Source: Massilia norwichensis
GTDB lineage: Bacteria; Pseudomonadota; Gammaproteobacteria; Burkholderiales; Burkholderiaceae_D
Length of the DNA: 64,000 nucleotides
Assembly (NCBI RefSeq): GCF_024753245.1
Contig: NZ_JANUGX010000027.1
Span: forward strand, 1-64,000
Direction: 5' to 3'
Below are positions 44,855 through 53,800 of this stretch, in pieces. Every line of letters begins with the position of its first letter. Within the stretch, counting starts at the first letter, position 1. The position numbers were made by a program, and so were the translations under genes. The notes under the pieces were generated by a model. That model had not been told where the DNA came from. It searched no databases and was given only the letters and a program-made list of their open reading frames with translations.

Positions 44855-45463
44855 TCAGGGGCGTAGCCAGCCACGTGCAATCGGCACTGCCAGCACGCGG
44901 CGATACAGCGCGCCCAGCGAGACCGTCAGCAGCGCGCACAGGCTGTCCAGCAGACGCGCACGGAACAGCAGGCTCACGCCCAGCGCCACGACCAGCGCGC
45001 CCAGCATGTCCATGGGCCAATGCACCCCAAGGAAGACGCGCGACCAGGCGACGACGAAGGCCAGCGGCAGCAGCGAGCGGCCGAAGTGCTTTGCCGCCGG
45101 CACGCTGGAGGTGGCCAAGACCAGCGCCACCGTGAACATGATGGTGCCGTGGTCGCTCGGGAAGGAACTGTCGGGCGCATGATGCATGAAGCTGTGACCG
45201 ACGCCGGCGACGAAGGGACGCGCGTGGTACCACAGCAGGCCGATCACGGCATTGATGGCCAGCGCCACGCCGGTCGCCGCCAGCGCCTTCACGGCCGCCT
45301 CGCGCTCGGCGCCGGCACCGCGCATCCACAGGCCGAGCAGGCCGACCGGCACCAGCAGGATCAGCCATTCGGCACAGAACAGGGCCAGTTCCAGGCGCCA
45401 GCCATGCAGGCCGGCGTCGGAATTGATCATGGCAAACCACAGCAGATTGATGTTTTCGAGCAT
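44855..45463 (-). CDS. PAP2 family undecaprenyl-diphosphatase (BcrC-like)
   Basis: A 202-residue membrane phosphatase with about five or six helices. PAP2 motifs are WYHARPFV (first), FPSDHGT (second, with the catalytic His) and SRVFLGVHWPMD (third). The opening lysine of the general KxxxxxxRP motif is absent, as in BcrC-type undecaprenyl pyrophosphatases, whose HARPFV..FPSDH pattern it matches. It would recycle the lipid carrier for peptidoglycan and other glycans. It stands alone. Confidence 0.82.
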   Translation of the reverse strand: MLENINLLWFAMINSDAGLHGWRLELALFCAEWLILLVPVGLLGLWMRGAGAEREAAVKALAATGVALAINAVIGLLWYHARPFVAGVGHSFMHHAPDSSFPSDHGTIMFTVALVLATSSVPAAKHFGRSLLPLAFVVAWSRVFLGVHWPMDMLGALVVALGVSLLFRARLLDSLCALLTVSLGALYRRVLAVPIARGWLRP

Positions 45464-45555
45464 GATAAAGTGGCAAGCTTATGACAAAGCTCGACTTTAT
45501 CAGCTCAGCCGTGGGAACTTACACGCGCACGCGCAAGCTAAGGCAGGCTTAAGGT

Positions 45556-46554
45556 TTAACCCATCTCACTGTCCAAGTGCGCCATTTGCGCTGCGTTATA
45601 GCGCTCGCCCGCAGCCGCGTTCGGCGGCACGATGGCATCCAGGCGCGCCAGGTCTTCTGGTTTCAACTGGACGTCGGCGGCGCCGAGCGCTTCCTGCAGG
45701 CGGTCGCGGCGGCGGGCGCCGACCAGCGGCACGATATCTCCCCCCTGCGCCGCCACCCAGGCGATCGCCAGCTGGGCCACGCTCACGCCTTTTTCCTGCG
45801 CCAATGCACGCAGGCGTTCGACCAGCGCCAGATTGGCATCCAGGTTCTCGCCCTGGAAGCGCGGGCTGGCCAGGCTGCGGAAATCCTTGTCGCTTTGCCG
45901 GTCCTTCGACCAGTGGCCGCTGATCAGGCCGCGCGACAGCACGCCATAGGCCGTGATGCCGATGCCGAGCTCGCGTGCCGCCGGCAAGATCGCCTTTTCG
46001 ATGCCGCGCGAAATCATCGAGTACTCGATCTGCAAATCGCTGATCGGGTGCACGCTGCTGGCACGGCGCAGGGTATCGGCGCCGACCTCGGACAGGCCGA
46101 TGTGCCGCACATAGCCGGCCTTGACCAGGTCGGCAATGGCGCCCACCGTGTCTTCGATGGGCACCGCCGGGTCCAGGCGCGCGGGGCGGTAGATGTCGAT
46201 GTAGTCGGTGCCCAGGCGCTTGAGGCTGTAGGCGACGAAATTGCGCACCGCCTGCGGCCGGCAATCGTAGCCGCTCCAGGAGCCGTCCGGGCCGCGCAGG
46301 GCGCCGAACTTGACGCTGATCTGCACGCTCTCGCGCGGACGGCTGCCGAGCGCTTCCCGGATCAGCATTTCGTTGTGGCCCATGCCGTAGAAGTCGCCGC
46401 TGTCGAGCAGGGTGATGCCGGCATCCAGAGCCGCGTGGATGGTGGCGATGGACTCGAGACGGTCGGCCGGCCCGTACAGGTCCGACATGCCCATGCAGCC
46501 CAGTCCGATGCGCGAGGTGCGCGGGCCGGTGCGGCCCAATTGCGGTCTTTCCAT
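45556..46554 (-). CDS. Aldo/keto reductase with altered catalytic histidine position
   Basis: A 332-residue aldo-keto reductase. Cofactor-site and catalytic residues LLDSGDFYG (Asp, Tyr) and ISVKFG (Lys) are present, but the fourth tetrad position, normally His in a yyqHRvDP block, reads IDIYRPARLDP, so it is Ala. A group of such proteins exists in rhizobia and Burkholderiales, so this is probably a subfamily trait rather than decay. Start ATG 46554 gives the family N-terminus MERPQLGRTG. It begins eight bases after the DUF4096 gene stop and may share its transcript. Confidence 0.86.
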   Translation of the reverse strand: MERPQLGRTGPRTSRIGLGCMGMSDLYGPADRLESIATIHAALDAGITLLDSGDFYGMGHNEMLIREALGSRPRESVQISVKFGALRGPDGSWSGYDCRPQAVRNFVAYSLKRLGTDYIDIYRPARLDPAVPIEDTVGAIADLVKAGYVRHIGLSEVGADTLRRASSVHPISDLQIEYSMISRGIEKAILPAARELGIGITAYGVLSRGLISGHWSKDRQSDKDFRSLASPRFQGENLDANLALVERLRALAQEKGVSVAQLAIAWVAAQGGDIVPLVGARRRDRLQEALGAADVQLKPEDLARLDAIVPPNAAAGERYNAAQMAHLDSEMG

Positions 46555-46562
46555 GATGTCTT

Positions 46563-46886
46563 TCAGCGTTGTCCGGTCAGCTGGCGCAGCCGCGTGATCT
46601 CGGTACTGCGGCCGAGACGGTCGAGGGCGCTCTCGAGCAGGGTGCGGTCGCCATCGCGCAGCATAGTCCATTGCGTGAAATACTCGTGCACGGTACGCCA
46701 GGGCGGGAACTCGGGCGGCATGCTGCGCCAGGCGCTGCCGGTGTGCAGGAAATACAGGACGGCGCAAAAAACATCGTACAGGTCGTGCTTGCGCGGTCGG
46801 GTCTTGCGGCGCGCCGCTTCCAGCATTTCACGGACGGTATCGAACTGCTCGCGTGTTACATCGCTTGGAAAGGTTGGCCTGTTCAT
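46563..46886 (-). CDS. DUF4096-type transposase N-terminal domain protein, stand-alone
   Basis: A 107-residue protein equal to the N-terminal, DNA-binding part of IS5-family transposases (LYDVFCAVLYFLHTGSAWRS then PPEFPPWRTVHEYFTQW). The DDE catalytic domain is missing and there is no terminal inverted repeat or matching second frame nearby; the frame ends eight bases before an aldo/keto reductase gene. It is either an insertion-sequence remnant or a domesticated DNA-binding protein. The clean start, stop and operon-like spacing favour a maintained gene. Start ATG 46886 was chosen over the open upstream frame because the family begins near it. Confidence 0.65.
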   Translation of the reverse strand: MNRPTFPSDVTREQFDTVREMLEAARRKTRPRKHDLYDVFCAVLYFLHTGSAWRSMPPEFPPWRTVHEYFTQWTMLRDGDRTLLESALDRLGRSTEITRLRQLTGQR

Positions 46887-47046
46887 GTCGTTCGCCTCAA
46901 AGTGAATTGGAGACGCGTGATCCGGAACGGTTCCCGACCAGGACATTGATGGCTTCGAGGTTCCGACCAGTTTGGCCGGGTAGCGAGCTCCGTAAATACA
47001 GTGTAGCAGTGGATTCCGAACACTGCCCGGTTTTTACACACTCGCG

Positions 47047-47075
47047 AAAAAATAAAGGGCGGCACCTGGCCGCCC
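47047..47075 (-). terminator. Rho-independent terminator after folE
   Basis: Read on the minus strand, GGGCGGC-CAGGT-GCCGCCC is followed by TTTATTTTTT, 24 bases past the folE stop. The 7-bp GC stem and T-tract are convincing. Confidence 0.85.
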
Positions 47076-47098
47076 GAGAGAAGGTCGAAGCTTTGCGC

Positions 47099-47665
47099 TC
47101 AGTCGCGCGCCAGCGACAGGAACTCGGTGCGCAGTCCCAGGTTCGGCTGCAGTTCGCCCAGCATGGCCGAGGTGATGGTCTCTTCGCCCGGCGTGCGGAT
47201 GCCGCGGCTTTCCATGCACATGTGACGGCACTTGATGACCACGCCGACGGCCTTCGGTTCCAGCACTTCCATCAGCGTATTTGCGATTTGTACCGTGAGG
47301 CGCTCCTGCACCTGCAGGCGCTTGGCGAACACATCGACCAGGCGGGTCAGCTTCGACAGGCCGACGATCTTGCCATTCGGCAGATAGCCAACGGTGGCCT
47401 TGCCGAAGAACGGCGCCAGGTGGTGTTCGCAATGGCTGTAGACCGGGATGCCGCGCACCACGATCAGTTCGTTGTATTCCTCGGCGCCATCCTCGAAAGC
47501 CTTGAGGATCTCGACCGGGTCCTGCTCGTAGCCGGAAGTCCAGTGCTTCCAGGCCTTGGCGACGCGCGCCGGGGTCTCGTGCAGGCCGGGACGGTTGGGA
47601 TCTTCGCCGAGGCTGGCCAGCAGGCGGCGCCAGTCGTTTTCGGTGAAGACTTCTTTGTCAGACAT
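47099..47665 (-). CDS. folE: GTP cyclohydrolase I
   Basis: Converts GTP to dihydroneopterin triphosphate, the first step of folate synthesis. The protein has 188 residues. Zinc and active-site residues are visible: SHCEHHLAPF (Cys and His), CRHMCMESRG (second Cys, catalytic His) and GLSKLTRLVD. The sequence belongs to the FolE1 (Zn-dependent) class. It has its own terminator and stands divergent from an uncharacterised membrane-protein gene. Confidence 0.96.
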   Translation of the reverse strand: MSDKEVFTENDWRRLLASLGEDPNRPGLHETPARVAKAWKHWTSGYEQDPVEILKAFEDGAEEYNELIVVRGIPVYSHCEHHLAPFFGKATVGYLPNGKIVGLSKLTRLVDVFAKRLQVQERLTVQIANTLMEVLEPKAVGVVIKCRHMCMESRGIRTPGEETITSAMLGELQPNLGLRTEFLSLARD

Positions 47666-47813
47666 GGTTAACCCTAAAATTAAAGACTGCCGTGAGTATA
47701 TAGAAAATGCCGATGATCCACAGGTTGCGGGCTATTTCTTTGAGCAAAATGGAGGCAGCCGTGGTATCGATGCGCTAGCGTGGTCGACGAACTTTTCAAG
47801 CGAGGAGAACGCC

Positions 47814-48692
47814 ATGCTCGGCAGCACTGTTCTGGAAGTCGCCATCGGCCTGACCTTTTGCTACGGCACGGTGGCCCTGATCGTCACGACCCTGCAGGAG
47901 GCGCTGGCTTCCCTGTTCCGCCTGCGCGCCAACACCCTGCTCGCCGGGGTGAAGAGCATGCTCAACGACCCGCGCTTCGACGGCCTGGCGCGCGCCGTGT
48001 ATGCCCATCCGCTGGTCAATCCGCACACCGACGGCAATGCCGCGGACGAGCGCGCGCTGGCTTCGCGCCCATCCTACATCGAACCGGCGCATTTTGCGAT
48101 TGCCCTGGTGGACAGCCTGTGGAAGGTGCCGGGCGACTTCGTGCAGCTGCGCAGCGCCATCGAGGCGATCCCCGATCCGCAGCTGCGGGCGGCAATGCTG
48201 AGCATGCTCAGCCGCGCGCAGAACCTGCAACAGTTCCAGGACATGCTGGCCGGCTGGTTCGACAATGCGATGGCGCGCATGTCCGGCGCCTATAAACGCA
48301 GCCAGCTGCTGATCTCGCTGCTGCTGTCGCTGCTGCTGGCGATCATGTTCAATATCGACAGCATCCACCTGTTCCGCACCTTGTGGCAGCAACCGGCCCT
48401 GGCCGTTCACCTGAAGAACGTGCCGGGCGCGCTCGACCCGGCGGTGATCGACGCCCTGATGGCCCTGCCCATCGGCTGGAGCACCTTCCCACCGGTACTG
48501 AACGCCGACTTCGCGCTGCAGGTGGCAGGCTGGCTGATCACCGCCACCACCGCGCTGTTCGGCGCTCCCTTCTGGTTCGACCTGATGCAGCGGGTGGTGC
48601 GCATGCGCGCCACCGGCACCAAGCCGGAAGAGGTGCCGCTGGCGGTGCGAATCGAGGGGAAAGTGGCGGCGACGCCGGTGCCCCTGCCCTGA
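47814..48692 (+). CDS. Membrane protein of unknown function
   Basis: A 292-residue protein with three or four membrane helices: residues 6-28 (VLEVAIGLTFCYGTVALIVTTLQ), a central pair near LLISLLLSLLLAIMFNI, and one near the C-terminus (GWLITATTALFGAPFWFDLM). The part between is soluble and mostly helical (residues 40-160). I recognise no named family, although similar proteins are widespread in proteobacteria as hypothetical. ATG 47814 has CGAGGAGAAC seven bases before it; the frame is open upstream. Its stop abuts the nudC stop. Confidence 0.7.
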   Translation: MLGSTVLEVAIGLTFCYGTVALIVTTLQEALASLFRLRANTLLAGVKSMLNDPRFDGLARAVYAHPLVNPHTDGNAADERALASRPSYIEPAHFAIALVDSLWKVPGDFVQLRSAIEAIPDPQLRAAMLSMLSRAQNLQQFQDMLAGWFDNAMARMSGAYKRSQLLISLLLSLLLAIMFNIDSIHLFRTLWQQPALAVHLKNVPGALDPAVIDALMALPIGWSTFPPVLNADFALQVAGWLITATTALFGAPFWFDLMQRVVRMRATGTKPEEVPLAVRIEGKVAATPVPLP

Positions 48693-49526
48693 TTACCTGC
48701 CCGGCGGGCGGTGCGCGTCGACCAGCACGCTCGACACCGAGATGTGCGGCACGCGCTCCGGCCATTCGTCATCCGGACCGAACCAGCGTGCCTCGAGGAT
48801 TTCGGCAGGGTCGGTGCGGATCTCGCCGTCCAGGTAATCCGCGGTGAAGGCGATCATCAGCGAATGCGGGAAGGGCCAGGACTGGCTGCCGAAGTATTGC
48901 AGGTTGTGCACGCGCAGGCCGACTTCCTCGAACACTTCGCGGTGCACCGCTTCCTCGATCGATTCGCCGGCTTCCAGGAAACCGGCGAGCGGCACGAAGC
49001 GCTTCACGGCGCCCAGCGTATGCATGGCCAGCAGCACCGAATCCCCCTTGCGGATCAAGACCATCATCGCCGGCGAGATGCGCGGATAGGCCATGTGGCC
49101 GCAGTTCGTGCATTTGAAACAGCGTTCGCCCGCCATGCGTGCGGTGCCGCTGCCGCAGGCGCCACAGAAGCGATGGGTGCGCGCCCATTCCGCCACCTGG
49201 GCCGCGCGACCGGCCACGCCCATCAGCGCTTCGTCGAACTCCCCGAACAGTGAGCGCAGGCCGCGCCAGGCATAGCCTGCCGGCACCCGCGCCTCGTCGT
49301 CGATCCAGCCGGCCTGGCAATAGCGCCCATCCAGCAAACCGACCGGCTGCAGCGCCTGCGGGTCGAGTTCCAGGCTGCTTACCGCCGTATAGTCGGGCAG
49401 GGCCAGATCGGCTTCGCGCAGCAGCAGGCGGTTGCCGTGGAAGATGAAGGACAGCGCGTCGACGGCTTGCTGCGGGTCTTGCGGGGGCGCCATCAAGGGC
49501 GTGAACGAGGCGGGTGTCTGGAGCAT
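48693..49526 (-). CDS. nudC: NAD(+) diphosphatase / mRNA NAD-decapping enzyme NudC
   Basis: A 277-residue Nudix hydrolase that splits NAD(H) and removes NAD caps from RNA. The Nudix box is GFLEAGESIEEAVHREVFEE then VGL; the zinc ribbon between the N-terminal and Nudix domains has two CxxC pairs (CGAC and CTNC), and the family signature SQSWPFPHSLM is present. ATG 49526 follows AGGA by eight bases; the open frame extends 15 codons upstream. The gene is alone, convergent with the membrane-protein gene. Confidence 0.93.
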   Translation of the reverse strand: MLQTPASFTPLMAPPQDPQQAVDALSFIFHGNRLLLREADLALPDYTAVSSLELDPQALQPVGLLDGRYCQAGWIDDEARVPAGYAWRGLRSLFGEFDEALMGVAGRAAQVAEWARTHRFCGACGSGTARMAGERCFKCTNCGHMAYPRISPAMMVLIRKGDSVLLAMHTLGAVKRFVPLAGFLEAGESIEEAVHREVFEEVGLRVHNLQYFGSQSWPFPHSLMIAFTADYLDGEIRTDPAEILEARWFGPDDEWPERVPHISVSSVLVDAHRPPGR

Positions 49527-49682
49527 GGCGGTATCCTGTAACGAGTTCCTCGATGATACCGCGACACGCACAGCTTCGATGAGCGCACCCTGATATCCCT
49601 CGCCCGCCGGCGCAGAACTAATCGCAACTCAGCATGCTCCAAGCCTTCGCTGGACCGTTCATCCCACCGGAAGGAGGAGACC

Positions 49683-51365
49683 ATGATGACCGATGCTCCC
49701 GTCGTGCTTGGCATAAACCGGACGCAGGATGCCAGCGTCTGCCTGATGCAGGGGTCGCGGCTCGTGTGGGCAATCCAGAAGGAACGCCTCAGCCGCCGCA
49801 AACACCACTGGGGCAAGCCTGGGGACCTGCGCGACTTCTATCTCCCGCACCTGCCCTGGCCCGAGCGCCCGATCGACGTGGTGGTCGAATGCTTTTCGTC
49901 CGACGAGGAAATCGCGCGCCTGCCGCTGTACGAGGAAGAACTGGTATCAAGCCTGCGCCTCGCCCCCGGCTGCCGGCGCGCCCGCATCTCGCACCACCTG
50001 GCGCATGTCCACAGCGTGTTCCCGTCCTCTCCCTTCCGCGAAGCCGCGGTGATGATCGTCGACGGCCAGGGCAGCCCCGTGTCCGACCTGACGGAATACT
50101 GGGCCGGCGCCGCCTACGTGCCCGGCGACTGGCGCGAAGTCGCCTCCTTTTACCGCGCCGACCGCGAACGCGTGCTCTGCCTCGGCAAGCAGCTGTGGGA
50201 CCGCGACGATGCGCACCTGGTCGGCTTGGGCATGTTCTATTTCCTGCTGACCCAGGCCATGTTCCCGGGCGAAGGCAACGAAGGCAAGGTGATGGGACTG
50301 GCTCCGCATGGCGATCCGCGTGCCCTGGGCCTGCCGCCGCTAACGGTCGAGGCCGGTCAAGTCGGCATTCCGGCAGCCTGGCGCGACCTGCTGCGCGAGC
50401 GCGAACGCTTCCACTACGGCCAGCCCGGCGTCGCGTTCCAGGACTGCGCCAACCTGGCCGCGGCCGGCCAGCGCGCCTTCGAGGATGCGTTGCTGGAAGT
50501 GGCGCGCTGGCTGCACGTCCAGACCCGGCTCGACAACCTGTGCTTTGCCGGCGGCACCGCCCTCAACTGTTCGGCCAACGAACGCCTGCTGCGCGAAACA
50601 CCGTTCCGCCAGATCTTCATCCCGCCGGCGCCGAGCGATGCCGGCACGGCCCTCGGCTGCGCGCTGTACGGTCTGACCGAACTGGCCGGCGAAAGCTGCG
50701 CCTACCGCTGGACCCACGACTACCTGGGGCCGGTGCCGGGACGGGAGCAGATCGAAGCGGCCCTGCTCGACCGCGACGACCTGCACGTCGAGCTGCTGCC
50801 CGACATGCACATGCTGCGCGGCCGCATGCTCGGCCTGCTGCGTTCGAACCGGGTGCTCGGCCTCTACCAGGGCGGCAGCGAATTCGGCCCGCGCGCCCTC
50901 GGCCACCGCAGCATCCTGGCCGATCCGCGCCAGGCCATGATGCGCGACTGGATCAACGCCCGCGTCAAGCAGCGCGAATGGTTCCGCCCACTGGCGCCGG
51001 TGGTGCTCGAGGAGCACGCCGCCGACTGGTTCGACCTGCCCGGCCCCTCGCCCTTCATGCAGTTCGCGGCACCGGTACGGCCGCAGATGGCGGCGCGGGT
51101 ACCGGCCATCACCCACGTCGACGGCACCGCACGCCTGCAGACAGTCGGCAGCGACGACGACCCGCTGCTGCGCCGCCTGCTGCAGGGCTTTGAAGCGGCC
51201 ACTGGCGTGCCGGTGCTGCTGAACACCTCGTTCAACGGCAAGGACGAACCGATCGTCGAAACGCCGCAGGAAGCGCTGGCCTCGTTCCGGCGCATGCCCC
51301 TGCACGCGCTGGCCATGCCGCCCTTCCTCATCACCAAGCGCACCGAGCCGGAGCTGCCCGCATGA
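49683..51365 (+). CDS. Carbamoyltransferase (NodU/TobZ/CmcH family)
   Basis: A 560-residue O-carbamoyltransferase: with carbamoyl phosphate and ATP it makes carbamoyl-AMP and passes the carbamoyl group to a hydroxyl of a sugar or natural product. The N-terminal Kae1-like domain has the histidine-rich metal site SHHLAH (103-108), VDGQGS (126-131) and FAGGTALNCSANE (288-300). The C-terminal YrdC-like-linked domain has EFGPRALGHRSILADP (400-415) and VLLNTSFN. GGAGGAG lies seven bases before the ATG. It is the first of three co-directional genes and its stop overlaps the next start (ATGA). The acceptor is unknown; nearby glycosyltransferase genes suggest a glycan. Confidence 0.92.
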   Translation: MMTDAPVVLGINRTQDASVCLMQGSRLVWAIQKERLSRRKHHWGKPGDLRDFYLPHLPWPERPIDVVVECFSSDEEIARLPLYEEELVSSLRLAPGCRRARISHHLAHVHSVFPSSPFREAAVMIVDGQGSPVSDLTEYWAGAAYVPGDWREVASFYRADRERVLCLGKQLWDRDDAHLVGLGMFYFLLTQAMFPGEGNEGKVMGLAPHGDPRALGLPPLTVEAGQVGIPAAWRDLLRERERFHYGQPGVAFQDCANLAAAGQRAFEDALLEVARWLHVQTRLDNLCFAGGTALNCSANERLLRETPFRQIFIPPAPSDAGTALGCALYGLTELAGESCAYRWTHDYLGPVPGREQIEAALLDRDDLHVELLPDMHMLRGRMLGLLRSNRVLGLYQGGSEFGPRALGHRSILADPRQAMMRDWINARVKQREWFRPLAPVVLEEHAADWFDLPGPSPFMQFAAPVRPQMAARVPAITHVDGTARLQTVGSDDDPLLRRLLQGFEAATGVPVLLNTSFNGKDEPIVETPQEALASFRRMPLHALAMPPFLITKRTEPELPA

Positions 51366-52735
51366 TCCGTGGCTACCCGCGGGACGCCAGCGTACTGCCC
51401 GGCGCCACGCTCACCCTGCACGTGGCGACCGACAGCCCGCGCTTTCGCGTTGCCTTCTACCGCTGGGGTGACGGCCCGGTACTGGTCTGCCGTACCGGCT
51501 GGTTGCCCGGCCGCCATGCCGAGGATGGCGCCGCGGACTGCGACTGGGACTGGCCGGCCTACGGCATCGAGATTCCGCCGGACTGGCCGTCCGCCGTCTA
51601 CATTGCCGAGTTCGAGGAAGAAGGACGCAAGCGCGTGTTCGACCTGGCACGCGACCATGGGGCGGCGCTGTTCGTGGTGCGGGCGCACCGGTCGGAAGCG
51701 AGCGAACTACGGGGCGGCCTGCTCTACAAGCTGCCGCTGGCCACCTACCACGCCTACAACGTCAGCGGCGGCGCCTGCTTCTACCACCAGCCGCCGCGCT
51801 CGGCCAATCCGCCTGGCGCGCGGGTCTCGTTGCGCCGGCCCGGCGGCGGCATCGGCGGACCGGTGTGGGGAGCGGCCGACCATTACGATGCCAGCTCGCC
51901 GCGCCAGTCTTTCGCGCACTGGGATGCGCGCTTCATCCGCTGGCTGCTGCGCAACGGCTATGCGCCGGATTTCTGCACCGACCTCGACATCCACGCCGAT
52001 CCCGGCATCCTGCAGGGCTACCGCCTGCTGCTGTCGGCCGGACACGACGAATACTGGAGCGAGGCCACGCGCGACGCGGTCGAAGACTTCGTCGCCGACG
52101 GCGGCAACGTCGCCTTCTTCGCCGCCAACCTGTGCTGGTGGCGCATCCACCTGGTCGACGGCGGCGCAGCCATGGTCTGCCACCAGGGTGGGCCGCGCGG
52201 CGCCTTCGACCACTGGTGGCCGCCCAGCGGCGCGGCGCGTCCCGAAGACATGCTGTGCGGAGTCAGCTACCGCCATGGCGGCGGCTGGTGGGACGGACCG
52301 CGCGACAGCGCCGGCTTCATCGTCCAGCAACCCGAGCACTGGATCTTCGCCGGCACCGGCTTGCGGCGCGGCGACGCCTTCGGGCAACACAGCTGGCCGC
52401 CGCTGGTCGGCTACGAATGCGACGGCGCGCCGCTGGACGCCTTCGACGCCAGCTATGGCGCCGTGCTGTCGACCATGGCCGACGAGGGCGGCACGCCGTC
52501 GAGCTACCAATTGCTGGCGGCCGCGCCGCTCGGCCCGCACTGGCAGGAACTGCCGCCGCGCGAACGGCACGGGCCGGGCGAAGGCGTGCATGCGGCCACG
52601 CTCGGCATCTACCGGCGCAACGGCAGCGTGTTCTCGGCCGGTACCACCGACTGGACCCAGGTGCTCGGCTGCGGCCGCGACCGCCGGGTCGAGCGGATCA
52701 CACGTAACGTACTCGACCGGCTGGGATCTCGGTAG
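51362..52735 (+). CDS. N,N-dimethylformamidase beta-subunit-like protein
   Basis: A 457-residue protein matching the C-terminal catalytic part of the large subunit of N,N-dimethylformamidase. The family core is visible as SAGHDEYWS (225-233) and GGNVAFFAANLCWWRI (247-262), with LPLATYHAYN near 124-133. The known enzyme hydrolyses an amide with a mononuclear iron held by tyrosines and a glutamate; Tyr231 and Glu230 lie in the matching motif, but I cannot assign ligands with certainty. No small subunit gene is present. Coupling to a carbamoyltransferase and glycosyltransferases suggests an amide- or carbamate-cleaving or forming step on a glycan, not DMF breakdown. Ends 12 bases before GT9. Confidence 0.82.
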   Translation: MIRGYPRDASVLPGATLTLHVATDSPRFRVAFYRWGDGPVLVCRTGWLPGRHAEDGAADCDWDWPAYGIEIPPDWPSAVYIAEFEEEGRKRVFDLARDHGAALFVVRAHRSEASELRGGLLYKLPLATYHAYNVSGGACFYHQPPRSANPPGARVSLRRPGGGIGGPVWGAADHYDASSPRQSFAHWDARFIRWLLRNGYAPDFCTDLDIHADPGILQGYRLLLSAGHDEYWSEATRDAVEDFVADGGNVAFFAANLCWWRIHLVDGGAAMVCHQGGPRGAFDHWWPPSGAARPEDMLCGVSYRHGGGWWDGPRDSAGFIVQQPEHWIFAGTGLRRGDAFGQHSWPPLVGYECDGAPLDAFDASYGAVLSTMADEGGTPSSYQLLAAAPLGPHWQELPPRERHGPGEGVHAATLGIYRRNGSVFSAGTTDWTQVLGCGRDRRVERITRNVLDRLGSR

Positions 52736-52747
52736 GAGGCATTATTC

Positions 52748-53800
52748 ATGCAACGCCGTCCACTACTACGACGCCTTGACCCGTCGTCGATCGTTGTTTT
52801 CCGCGCACTCCAGCTGGGCGACATGCTGTGCGCCGTGCCGGCCCTGCGCGCGCTGCGCTCGGCCGCACCGCGCGCCCACATCGCCCTGGTCGGCCTGCCC
52901 TGGGCGCAGCAGTTCGCCGACCGTTTCAGCGGCTACATCGACGAATTCATCCCCTTCCCCGGCCACCCGCTGCTGCCCGAGCAGCCGGTGCAGCACGAAG
53001 CCTTGGCGCGCTTCTATACGAGCCTGTGCGCGCGCGAGTTCGGGCTGGCGCTGCAGATGCACGGCAGCGGCGACGTCACCAACGACATCGTCAGCGGCTT
53101 CGGTGCGAAAGCGCTGGCGGGTTATTGCCGCGGCGCAGCGCTGATACGCGACCGTACCGTGCTGCTGCCCTATCCGGAGACGGGCGCCGAGCCCGAGCGC
53201 CTGCTGCGCCTGGTCGAGGAACTCGGTGCCCAACCGGCCGGACTGCACCTGGAATTTCCGCTTTCGCCCGGAGACGAAGAAGAACTCGACGCCAGCGGCC
53301 TGGCGAAAAACCTGCAGGACAAGTCCTATTTCTGCATCCACCCGGGCGCACGCCAGCGCGACAAATGCTGGCCGCCGCGCCAGTTTGCCGAGGTCGGGGA
53401 TCGGCTGGCGGCGGAATTCGGCCTGACCCCGGTGCTGACCGGCTCGGCCAGCGAAGCCGACCTGACGGCCGAGGTGGCGGCCCACATGCACCACAAGCCG
53501 GTCAACGCCGCCGCCCCGATCTCGATCGGCGCCATGGCGGTGCTGATGCGCAAGGCCAAGCTCCTGCTCTGCAACGACACCGGCGTGTCCCACATCGCCG
53601 CCGGCCTGAAGCTCAAGAGCGTGGTGGTGTTCAGCAAGGCCGACATCGCCCGCTGGGCGCCGCTCGACCGCCATAGCCATCGCTGCATCTGGGACCCGGA
53701 CGCGCAGCGCGCCGCGGTGGTGCTGCAGCATGCGCGCGCCCTGCTGTCCGGCACGGCGCCGAGCCGGCAGCGCAGTGTCGGCATGTGGCCTTACTGGTAA
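52748..53800 (+). CDS. Glycosyltransferase family 9 (heptosyltransferase-like), plus strand
   Basis: A 350-residue GT-B glycosyltransferase of family 9. The N-terminal part has FRALQLGDMLCAVPALRALR (like RfaF/WaaC), the C-terminal nucleotide-sugar site has CIHPGARQRDKCWPP and LCNDTGVSHIAAGL. GT9 enzymes usually move ADP-heptose onto LPS core, but paralogs act on other acceptors. AGGAGG lies eight bases before the ATG. It is the third gene in line after the carbamoyltransferase and dimethylformamidase-like genes, and its last 10 bases overlap the convergent GT9 gene. Confidence 0.9.
   Translation: MQRRPLLRRLDPSSIVVFRALQLGDMLCAVPALRALRSAAPRAHIALVGLPWAQQFADRFSGYIDEFIPFPGHPLLPEQPVQHEALARFYTSLCAREFGLALQMHGSGDVTNDIVSGFGAKALAGYCRGAALIRDRTVLLPYPETGAEPERLLRLVEELGAQPAGLHLEFPLSPGDEEELDASGLAKNLQDKSYFCIHPGARQRDKCWPPRQFAEVGDRLAAEFGLTPVLTGSASEADLTAEVAAHMHHKPVNAAAPISIGAMAVLMRKAKLLLCNDTGVSHIAAGLKLKSVVVFSKADIARWAPLDRHSHRCIWDPDAQRAAVVLQHARALLSGTAPSRQRSVGMWPYW

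Noticed and set aside
51362..52735. DMF degradation locus
   Set aside because: There is no small subunit, no dimethylamine or formate pathway gene, and the neighbours are glycan genes.
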